This document shows positions 1-5,277 of a stretch of DNA of 5,440 nt, piece after piece. The stretch lies in contig JAJISH010000104.1 of assembly GCA_022848825.1 (NCBI GenBank), forward strand, positions 1-5,440, read 5' to 3'. The DNA is from Thermoplasmatota archaeon (lineage in GTDB: Archaea; Thermoplasmatota; Thermoplasmata; RBG-16-68-12; JAGMCJ01). The position numbers were made by a program, and so were the translations under genes. The notes beneath the pieces were generated by a model. It made no database searches. It saw only the letters and a program-made list of their open reading frames with translations, and was not told the origin of the DNA. The first letter of the stretch is position 1. Each line of letters begins with the position of its first letter.

Positions 1-86
1 ACATAATCTCTGGCGGGAAGTTCCTCGACTATGCAACGTATGCGAAGTTCCGGGGGAAGATAACCCTCGCGGAGGGATCCAAATGA
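1..86 (+). CDS. HMG-CoA synthase, C-terminal end (partial)
   Basis: The reading frame that begins at base 3 gives 27 residues, including [16 protein letters not shown], and ends in TGA at 84-86. The [12 protein letters not shown] stretch resembles the C-terminal tail of archaeal hydroxymethylglutaryl-CoA synthases, which condense acetyl-CoA with acetoacetyl-CoA to HMG-CoA in the mevalonate (isoprenoid lipid) pathway. The assignment is strengthened by the next two genes, because HMG-CoA synthase, thiolase and DUF35 is the usual archaeal order. The 5' part, including all catalytic residues, lies outside the window. The stop overlaps the thiolase start in an ATGA arrangement, which suggests translational coupling. 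The identity rests on a short tail plus context. Confidence 0.75.
   Translation, partial: IISGGKFLDYATYAKFRGKITLAEGSK
71..76 (+). promoter_or_regulatory. Shine-Dalgarno site for the thiolase gene
   Basis: GGAGGG lies six bases before the ATG at 83, inside the last codons of the HMG-CoA synthase gene. It supports the ATG at 83 as the thiolase start and shows that this internal gene of the operon is initiated by a leadered, SD-dependent mechanism. Confidence 0.7.
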
Positions 87-1252
87 GAGACGTAGCCATC
101 ATCGGGATCGGTGAGACGGAGTTCGGCGAACTGTGGAACAAATCCTTCAGAGAGATTGGAATCGAGGCCGGATTCAAAGCGATTGAGGACGCGGGCATTA
201 CCAGCCAGCAGATCGATGCCCTCTACATAGGGAACATGTCCGCGGGGAAGTTCATAGAGCAGGAGCATGTGGCACCTCTCGTGGCCGACTACTCGGGACT
301 GGCGGACATGCACCTGCCCGCGGTCAGAGTGGAGGCGGCGGGAGCGTCGGGTGGCGTCGCGCTGGCAACAGGATACATGGCGGTCGCCTCGGGCATGTAC
401 AACATCGTCATCGTCGGAGGCGCGGAGAAGATGACCGATGTCGGGGACACGCAGGCGCTCCAGATCCTCTCGGCAACGGCCGACCAGGAATGGGAGTCCG
501 TGTTCGGGGCGACGTTCCCGAGCCTTTACGCGATGATGGCTCGGCGGCACATGCACGTCTACGGGACGACGAGAGAGAACCTCGCGGCGGTCGCCGTGAA
601 GAATCACAGGAACGGATCCTTGAACCCGAATGCGCAGTACAGAAGGGAGATATCCATGGAGATGGTCCTCAACGCTCCTCCCGTCGCGACCCCGCTGGGC
701 ATGTTCGACTGCGCGCCTCTGTCGGATGGAGGTGCGGCCGTCGTTCTCTGCCCGATGGACAGGGCGAAGAAGTTCACCGATACGCCGATCCAAATCCTCG
801 GATCCGGCATTGCCACGGACACACTTGCCCTGCACAACAGAAGGGATATTTGCACCATGGACGCAACTGTGATCGCGGGAAAAAGGGCCCTTCATCAGGC
901 GAAGAGAACGCCGAAGGACGTGAAGGTCGCCGAGGTCCATGACAATTTCACTATCGCTGAGATAATGGCCGTCGAGGATCTGAGGTTCTTCGAGAAAGGG
1001 AAGGGTGGTGCGGCCACTGAGGAAGGACTCACTGCCCTGAACGGGGAGGTGTCTGTGAACACCTCTGGCGGGCTCAAGGCCAGGGGACAACCCGTCGGTG
1101 CAACCGGCGTCGCTCAGGCCATTGAGATCGTGCGGCAGCTCAGAGGGGAGGCGGACAAGCGCCAGGTGGACGATGCGACCACGGGCCTGATCCACAACGT
1201 AGGCGGGACCGGGGCAACGGCCGTCGTGCACATTCTCGAGAGGGGTGATTGA
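83..1252 (+). CDS. SCP-x-type thiolase of the archaeal mevalonate cluster, with atypical active site
   Basis: This 389-residue protein has the full length and order of an archaeal acetyl-CoA C-acetyltransferase, which normally makes acetoacetyl-CoA from two acetyl-CoA and hands it to HMG-CoA synthase in a complex with DUF35. Visible family motifs are the N-terminal [31 protein letters not shown] (50-62), [22 protein letters not shown] (208-219), HDNFTIAE (286-293), [14 protein letters not shown] and [15 protein letters not shown] near the C-terminus. Odd points: the segment that normally reads EAACASGG, with the nucleophilic Cys, reads EAAGASGG (Gly87, codon 341-343). The usual HDCF is HDNF (Asn288). 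The usual GHP is GQP (Gln336, codon 1088-1090). The only cysteines are 210, 223 and 257. The frame is uninterrupted and the fold motifs are preserved, so it looks like a maintained protein. Whether it retains thiolase chemistry is doubtful; it may be structural or catalyse something else. The start has a good SD site and overlaps the upstream stop. Confidence 0.9.
   Translation: MRDVAIIGIGETEFGELWNKSFREIGIEAGFKAIEDAGITSQQIDALYIGNMSAGKFIEQEHVAPLVADYSGLADMHLPAVRVEAAGASGGVALATGYMAVASGMYNIVIVGGAEKMTDVGDTQALQILSATADQEWESVFGATFPSLYAMMARRHMHVYGTTRENLAAVAVKNHRNGSLNPNAQYRREISMEMVLNAPPVATPLGMFDCAPLSDGGAAVVLCPMDRAKKFTDTPIQILGSGIATDTLALHNRRDICTMDATVIAGKRALHQAKRTPKDVKVAEVHDNFTIAEIMAVEDLRFFEKGKGGAATEEGLTALNGEVSVNTSGGLKARGQPVGATGVAQAIEIVRQLRGEADKRQVDDATTGLIHNVGGTGATAVVHILERGD
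1240..1250 (+). promoter_or_regulatory. Shine-Dalgarno site for the DUF35 gene
   Basis: GAGGGGTGATT, within the last codons of the thiolase gene, is close to the full archaeal SD sequence GGAGGTGAT. It ends two bases before the ATG at 1253. Because the start codon follows the thiolase stop with no gap, the site supports coupled translation of the two subunits. Confidence 0.6.
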
Positions 1253-1672
1253 ATGGCGATACCGAGGTTCTGGCGGGAAACGCCCAGCCGGTACAACCTG
1301 TTTGCATCGAAATGCGGGAACTGCGGGGAGGTCCACTTCCCGCCGAGATCCGTATGCCCGAGCTGCCACAGGAAGAGCATAGGCAGGATGAAGTCCATCA
1401 AGCTGTGTGGCTCGGGGAAGATCCTTTCCTATTCCGTGGTCCACGACGCTCCGGAGGACTTCGAGATGCAGAAGCCGTACATCATCGCGATCATAGAGAT
1501 GAAGGACGGCGTGAGGCTGACCGCGCCAATCATTGACTGCGACGAGTGCGACATCGACATAGGGCTGGAGGTCGAGGCGTCGTTCCGCAAGCTCGGCCAA
1601 GAGGGGAAGGCCGGCGTGATCCACTACGGGTACAAGTTCAGACCGTTGAATACGACACCTCCAGAGAAGTAG
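1253..1672 (+). CDS. DUF35 zinc-ribbon / OB-fold protein, thiolase-HMG-CoA synthase partner
   Basis: The 139-residue protein begins with MAIPRFWRETPSRYNLFASK, a typical DUF35 opening. A rubredoxin-like zinc ribbon follows, with CGNC at 21-24 and CPSC at 35-38 (four cysteines that should bind one Zn). The rest fits the OB-fold part, with GSGKILSYSVVHDAPEDF and PYIIAIIEMKDGVRLTAPI. In the archaeal complex described from Methanothermococcus, the DUF35 protein bridges thiolase and HMG-CoA synthase and contributes to a shared CoA channel; the same role is inferred here from gene order. Unlike its thiolase neighbour, it keeps its hallmark residues. The gene abuts the thiolase stop (TGA 1250-1252, ATG 1253-1255). 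Length is normal for the family. Confidence 0.88.
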   Translation: MAIPRFWRETPSRYNLFASKCGNCGEVHFPPRSVCPSCHRKSIGRMKSIKLCGSGKILSYSVVHDAPEDFEMQKPYIIAIIEMKDGVRLTAPIIDCDECDIDIGLEVEASFRKLGQEGKAGVIHYGYKFRPLNTTPPEK

Positions 1673-1686
1673 CTCCCCGCGAAGCG

Positions 1687-2400
1687 ATGTACGACCCCAT
1701 CGAGAGAAGTGAGCGCATCGAGGATGATGTTTGCGCAGGAGCGAGCAGGAAATACTATCGTTTTCGCCCGGCGAGATGGTATGGCGGGATAGTGACCGGC
1801 GATGTCGTCGGGTGCAATCTCCTCTGCCTCTTCTGCTGGGCTGGGGATGGCATATGGGGCCGCACGGACGTCGGGAAATTCTACGACGCGGAGCAGGTCT
1901 ATGGGAAAATGGAAGGCATCTCGAACGAGACCGGACACAAGCTCTGGCGGCTGAGCGGGCAGGAACCGACCATAGGAAGGGAGCACCTCCTCGGCCTCCT
2001 CGGACTCGTGAGCCAAAGCCCCTACAACTTCATACTCGAGACGAACGGGATCCTGCTCGACCGCCCCTACGCCGAGGACTTGGCGGGCTTCGGCAGACTG
2101 CATGTCCGCGTTTCTCTCAAGGGGTCCAACGAGGAGGAGTTCGCGAGGCTCACGGGCGCGGGCAGGGGATTCGATCTCCAGCTGGGTGCCCTGTCGAACC
2201 TGAGGGATGCGGGAGTGTCCTGCCACCCAGCCGTGATGAGCTCGTTCTCGGATGTGGAGGAGCTCTCCCGCCTGAAGGACAGGCTCGCGTCGATCAGCAG
2301 AGCACTCTCCCGTGACCTCGAGGTCGAGGAGCTCATAGTGTATCCCCACGTGAAGAGAAGACTCCGAGCCTCAACGGTCCAGTCGAGGATCGATGAGTGA
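1687..2400 (+). CDS. Radical SAM protein of unknown substrate
   Basis: The 237-residue protein carries a CxxxCxxC cluster motif, CNLLCLFC (Cys43, Cys47, Cys50), for the 4Fe-4S cluster that cleaves S-adenosylmethionine. It also has LSGQEPTI (89-96), matching the GGEP-type SAM-binding strand, LETNGILL (117-124) and VRVSLKGSN, which fit later strands of the radical SAM barrel. The segment KYYRFRPARWYGGIVTGDVVGCN resembles a group of archaeal radical SAM proteins of unknown function (COG5014-like, from memory). There is no C-terminal SPASM-type Cys cluster, so it is close to a bare barrel. I chose the ATG at 1687: the frame stays open back to 1546, but that part overlaps DUF35 and has shadow-like composition. 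There is no clear SD site. It starts 14 bp after DUF35, so co-transcription with the mevalonate genes is likely; the substrate cannot be told. Confidence 0.85.
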   Translation: MYDPIERSERIEDDVCAGASRKYYRFRPARWYGGIVTGDVVGCNLLCLFCWAGDGIWGRTDVGKFYDAEQVYGKMEGISNETGHKLWRLSGQEPTIGREHLLGLLGLVSQSPYNFILETNGILLDRPYAEDLAGFGRLHVRVSLKGSNEEEFARLTGAGRGFDLQLGALSNLRDAGVSCHPAVMSSFSDVEELSRLKDRLASISRALSRDLEVEELIVYPHVKRRLRASTVQSRIDE

Positions 2401-2413
2401 TAAATTAGAAATA
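2401..2413 (+). promoter_or_regulatory. Possible TATA-type promoter for rpoL-truD
   Basis: Directly after the radical SAM stop lies an AT-rich block, TAAATTAGAAATA, in otherwise GC-rich DNA, 32-44 bp before the rpoL ATG at 2445. A TATA element here would place transcription start near 2430-2436, leaving a very short leader. A second AT patch, TATGTATAT at 2421-2429, is too close to the start codon. The match to the archaeal TATA consensus is imperfect, so the call is tentative. Confidence 0.35.
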
Positions 2414-2444
2414 CGATGACTATGTATATCTGCGGTTGAGCGCC

Positions 2445-2717
2445 ATGGAAGTCAGACTTCTGGACCTTAAGAAAACGCAGATGAGGATCGAGATATTGGG
2501 CGACGAGACCATAATATTCCCCCTTTTGAACCAGCTTCTCAAGGACAAGGATGTCTCCGACGCGAGGTACGTCTCGGGTCACCCGCAGCTTGACAACCCC
2601 GAGATTTTTGTGCGAGTGAAGAAGGGAAGACCCCAGACTGTTCTCAGGCGTGCCGCGAGGGAACTCTCCAAGGAGTTCGCTCAGTGCAAGACCCTCATCG
2701 AGAAGAAAGCCAAATGA
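2445..2717 (+). CDS. rpoL: DNA-directed RNA polymerase subunit L (Rpo11)
   Basis: The 90-residue protein matches archaeal Rpo11 in length and pattern: an N-terminal strand MEVRLLDLKKTQMRIEI, a central FPLLNQLLKDKDVSDARYVSGHPQLDNPEIFVRVKKG, and a C-terminal helix RAARELSKEFAQCKTLIEKK. The GHPQLDNP segment corresponds to the conserved loop (HPLLGNP-like) of the family. Rpo11 pairs with Rpo3 to form the alpha-like dimer that nucleates assembly of the archaeal RNA polymerase. I prefer the ATG at 2445 because the family usually starts with ME(V/I); an in-frame TTG at 2436 would add only three residues. No SD site is visible. The gene is followed after 10 bp by truD, so the two are probably co-transcribed. 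Confidence 0.88.
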   Translation: MEVRLLDLKKTQMRIEILGDETIIFPLLNQLLKDKDVSDARYVSGHPQLDNPEIFVRVKKGRPQTVLRRAARELSKEFAQCKTLIEKKAK

Positions 2718-2727
2718 TGTGTTCTCG

Positions 2728-4008
2728 ATGGAAGAGGTTCTAGGAATCGAGGCTTTCCTCACGAATCTCCCCGGGATAGGCGGGAAGCTGAGGATAACGC
2801 CCGAGGACTTCGTCGTGGAGGAGATTTCTGTTTCCCTGCCCGTTGCCGATGACGGGCGCTACGCCGCCGCGCGGGTACGGGCCAGGAATTGGGAGACCAA
2901 CCGCTTGGTCAGGCACCTCGCGAGGACTCTGAGGATTTCCAGGAAGAGGATCAGGTTTGCAGGAACAAAGGACAAGAGGGCGGTGACCACCCAGCTCGTC
3001 CAGTTCGACGATCTGCCTGAAAGCCTGGAACGGCTGAACATCAAAGATGTCGAGATACTGGATGTCTTCAGAACTGATAAGAGGCTGGAACTCGGAGACC
3101 TCCTTGGGAACCTCTTCCGAATAGAGATTGGCGACATAGGAATGCCCAAATCGGACACCCTTGAGAGAGTGTCGAGGATTGCGGATTCCATCATGGAGAT
3201 CGGTGGATTCCCGAACTTCTTCGGCGTCCAGCGATTCGGTGCTCTAAGACCCGTCACCCACGTAATCGGAAAGAAGATCTGCCAGGGAGACTTCGAAGGG
3301 GCGGTCATGTCGTACATTGGAAACCCGTTCCCGACGGAGGCGGAAGATGTCCAAGCGGCGAGGAGGGCCGTCGACAGCAGCAGGGATTTCCCGGAAGCTC
3401 TCAGGACATTCCCAAGGCATCTGTCGTTCGAGAGAGCCATCCTCAACCACCTGGTCACCAACCCGGACGATTTCGCGGGTTCGATTCAGAGCCTCCCGCT
3501 CAACCTCCAGATGATGTTCGTCCACGCGTATCAGTCGTATCTCTTCAACAGGATGCTCAGCGAGAGGCTGAACAGAGGGCTTCCCCTGAACGAGGTAATC
3601 GTGGGCGATGTGATCCTTCCCGCAACGCAGGACGGGCTTCCAGACAGGAGGAAACACATCCTGGTCAATGAAGAGAACATGGCGAAGGCCACGAGAAGGG
3701 TAAGGGAGGGAAAAGGTTTCGTGAGCGGGATCATCTTCGGCGCCGAACCGCGCTTCGCGAGCGGAGAGATGGGCGAGATCGAGGAATCCGTCAGAGAATC
3801 GGAGGGAGTGAAGCCCGAGGACTTCCTCATTCCGAAGATCCCCAGAATCTCATCGAAGGGGTTGCGCAGAGAGATCCTTGGCCCGCTCAAGGACTTCGAG
3901 TTCCAGGTAATGGATGAATCCGTCAGGATGTCGTTCGGATTGATTCCCGGTTGCTACGCGACATCCCTCCTGAGGGAATTCATGAAAGTGGATATGATGG
4001 ACTACTGA
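2728..4008 (+). CDS. truD: tRNA pseudouridine(13) synthase TruD
   Basis: The 426-residue protein has the TruD signatures. The catalytic motif FAGTKDKRAVTTQ has Asp82 as the expected nucleophilic aspartate (codon at 2971), and GGFPNFFGVQRFG lies at 159-171. There is also an N-terminal GGKLRITPEDFVVEEI, and QMMFVHAYQSYLFN in the second half of the catalytic fold. The middle region (about 175-350) corresponds to the TRUD insertion domain, which is larger in archaea than in E. coli (349 residues in all). The family isomerises uridine 13 in tRNA (and position 35 of tRNA-Tyr in eukaryotic Pus7). I chose the ATG at 2728; an in-frame GTG at 2719 is possible, and the open frame back to 2650 overlaps rpoL and is not TruD-like. 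Linkage to rpoL makes a translation/transcription housekeeping unit. The gene is intact and ends 13 bp from a convergent gene. Confidence 0.93.
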   Translation: MEEVLGIEAFLTNLPGIGGKLRITPEDFVVEEISVSLPVADDGRYAAARVRARNWETNRLVRHLARTLRISRKRIRFAGTKDKRAVTTQLVQFDDLPESLERLNIKDVEILDVFRTDKRLELGDLLGNLFRIEIGDIGMPKSDTLERVSRIADSIMEIGGFPNFFGVQRFGALRPVTHVIGKKICQGDFEGAVMSYIGNPFPTEAEDVQAARRAVDSSRDFPEALRTFPRHLSFERAILNHLVTNPDDFAGSIQSLPLNLQMMFVHAYQSYLFNRMLSERLNRGLPLNEVIVGDVILPATQDGLPDRRKHILVNEENMAKATRRVREGKGFVSGIIFGAEPRFASGEMGEIEESVRESEGVKPEDFLIPKIPRISSKGLRREILGPLKDFEFQVMDESVRMSFGLIPGCYATSLLREFMKVDMMDY

Positions 4009-4021
4009 GACCAGTGTTCCA
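4009..4021. other. Short convergent intergenic gap
   Basis: Only 13 bp separate the truD stop from the stop of the opposite-strand gene. No T-rich archaeal terminator is visible for either direction, so the 3' ends of the two transcripts probably overlap. Confidence 0.6.
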
Positions 4022-5101
4022 CTAGATCATCCCCCAACTGTGCTCACAGTTCCCCACGAAGCGGCCCAAGTCCGAAAGCGTCCTCGTCTTCTGACCGCAC
4101 CTGAAGTCGAACTTCACCACATTCACAGGGTACTCGTTGTAGTACAGGTATGTGCTGAAATACCGGAGAAAGGGCTGCTTCACCTTCCAGCAGGCCCGAG
4201 AATACGCCTTCATGACCATCTCTATGCTCCTGTTCTCCTCGTGCCCACGGAGCGTGAATGTCGGGAGGTCGTTCTCGTAGGTCTTGTGCATAGTGATCTT
4301 CTTTATCCTATGGAACTCCCCGTCGGAGGGGTCGTAGAACTGCCAGCCCTTGGATAGAGTGCGTTCTCCCCAGTCAAGCCTGCTTTGGTGACCGTAAGAC
4401 CTGCGAAGGGCGGGAGGTCCAATGTGAGGCATGAAGTAATCCACGTAGCAGCCGGATTCCGTGTGGAAGACCCCCCAGTACCAGGGCGATGTCGGGCTGT
4501 TTATCCGTACCTTCTGGAAGTAGGCGGTGCCCTCCTCTTCCGTCTCAGTGCCTTCGATGACGATCCGACCGCTTGCCCGGCTTCCCCTTATCTTGTGCAT
4601 CTGATAACCCAGATTGGCGAGATACGTCTTGCCTGTGGATTCGATCCGGGACAGGAAAGGGGTCCACGGTGACACCTTCATCTTGACTTCCAAGCCAGGT
4701 CTTTCAATTGAGATGATGTAGTCGTCGCCCTTCTTCGCGAAGCTATAGGTATTATCATTCTTGAGAACAAGCGCGCCCTCTTCTTCGTTCCAGTCCGACG
4801 TCATCGTCCCTTGGTCCGCGAAGAAAGGCTCCATCATTCTGCTCCCGTCATAGAACCACGAGGAGCACATGCCGTAGAACGTCAGATGGTTCCCTTCATG
4901 CTGGATATTGAATCTCTTCCGCCAGGGGATATCATTGACCTCGACAAACTCCGTGTTTCTCGTTCCCCAGAGAATCATCAACTGTTTTGTCCTGTCCGGA
5001 TTCTCGCGGTTCTTGAGGAAGAAAATGAGCCACCACCACCACCAGGTCCGGTTCTTCAGCTCACCGGTTCTGTCTATGTTCATGACCTTCGGGAAGCTCA
5101 C
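4022..5101 (-). CDS. Lipocalin-like protein, possibly of the CrtC / AttH superfamily
   Basis: I do not recognise this 359-residue protein with certainty. It is rich in Trp, Tyr and Phe and in short strand-like stretches, and has no obvious signal peptide. Five consecutive Trp (20-24) followed by LIFFL, then QLMILWGTRN (40-49), form the N-terminal part. In the second half, GTAYFQKVRINSPTSPWYWG (191-210) followed by VFHTESGCYVDYF resembles the 'G-aromatic-x-K ... P-x-W-x-W' strand of tocopherol cyclase / CrtC / AttH-like double-lipocalin proteins. The C-terminus, GNCEHSWGMI, also fits the closing G..EhxWG-like strand of that group. Members act on hydrophobic ligands such as carotenoids, but no substrate can be inferred here. 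The GTG at 5101 is favoured because a TATA box lies 25-26 bp upstream, implying a leaderless mRNA; an ATG at 5083 is the alternative. It is convergent with truD and appears to be its own transcription unit. Confidence 0.8.
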   Translation of the reverse strand: MSFPKVMNIDRTGELKNRTWWWWWLIFFLKNRENPDRTKQLMILWGTRNTEFVEVNDIPWRKRFNIQHEGNHLTFYGMCSSWFYDGSRMMEPFFADQGTMTSDWNEEEGALVLKNDNTYSFAKKGDDYIISIERPGLEVKMKVSPWTPFLSRIESTGKTYLANLGYQMHKIRGSRASGRIVIEGTETEEEGTAYFQKVRINSPTSPWYWGVFHTESGCYVDYFMPHIGPPALRRSYGHQSRLDWGERTLSKGWQFYDPSDGEFHRIKKITMHKTYENDLPTFTLRGHEENRSIEMVMKAYSRACWKVKQPFLRYFSTYLYYNEYPVNVVKFDFRCGQKTRTLSDLGRFVGNCEHSWGMI

Positions 5102-5122
5102 GATATTGGCAAGAATGGTTTG

Positions 5123-5132
5123 CTATAAATTT
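5123..5132 (-). promoter_or_regulatory. TATA box for the lipocalin-like gene
   Basis: On the minus strand the sequence reads AAATTTATAG, a good archaeal TATA element (TTTATA core at 5129-5124). It is preceded by a purine-rich GGGAAC that could serve as part of a BRE. The core centre is 25-26 bp from base 5101, the GTG start codon, which is the usual TATA-to-start-site distance. Transcription would therefore begin at or next to the start codon, giving a leaderless mRNA. Confidence 0.65.
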
Positions 5133-5232
5133 GTTCCCGCCAGGGCAGGAGCACGGAATCTTCACAGAAACAACAGAGAACGGAGAACAGAGAGACGTTC
5201 GAGCGGCGTAACAGGAGAAATCGACGGAAGAG
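5133..5232. other. Purine-rich spacer without a gene
   Basis: The stretch between the TATA box and the 11-bp array is strongly A/G-rich on the plus strand, with short direct repetition around 5174-5194 (AGAGAAC, GGAGAAC, AGAGAGA). I see no RNA gene, no convincing reading frame and no clear continuation of the 11-bp register. Confidence 0.5.
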
Positions 5233-5234
5233 AG

Positions 5235-5249
5235 CATAGGATTCCTATG
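5235..5249. repeat. Palindrome in the 11-bp array
   Basis: CATAGGA-T-TCCTATG is a perfect inverted repeat with 7-bp arms around one central base, spanning the junction of the first two units. It looks like a dyad operator half-site pair rather than a transcript hairpin, since the loop would be too small. Confidence 0.6.
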
Positions 5250-5260
5250 GCTCGCGTATA

Positions 5261-5277
5261 GGATTCGTATAGAATCC
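5261..5277. repeat. Inverted repeat in the 11-bp array
   Basis: GGATTC-GTATA-GAATCC has perfect 6-bp arms around five bases and falls across two adjacent units. It shows that some units carry the complementary form of the GGATTC core, so dyad symmetry occurs more than once in the array. Confidence 0.55.

Noticed and set aside
29..1624. 531-codon open frame on the minus strand opposite thiolase and DUF35
   Set aside because: The plus strand here encodes two recognisable proteins in consecutive frames. The antisense product is His/Arg/Val-rich with no known motif, as expected for a shadow frame in GC-rich DNA.
1546..1686. N-terminal extension of the radical SAM protein from an upstream ATG
   Set aside because: It overlaps the DUF35 coding region, its sequence is Arg/Gly-rich shadow composition, and the ATG at 1687 gives a family-like start.
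1624..2349. 241-codon minus-strand frame opposite the radical SAM gene
   Set aside because: The plus strand has intact radical SAM motifs, and the antisense frame shows none.
2650..2727. N-terminal extension of TruD from an upstream ATG
   Set aside because: It lies inside rpoL and is Ser/Arg-rich without resemblance to TruD; the ATG at 2728 gives a normal archaeal length.
4012..4023. Small hairpin AGTG-TTC-CACT between the convergent genes as a terminator
   Set aside because: A 4-bp stem without a following T tract is within chance, and archaeal termination relies mainly on T-rich stretches.
4908..5261. 117-codon plus-strand frame running through the lipocalin-like gene start and promoter
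   Set aside because: It is antisense to a better-supported gene, crosses its TATA box, and its product has a His run from the CCA tract and no recognisable domain.
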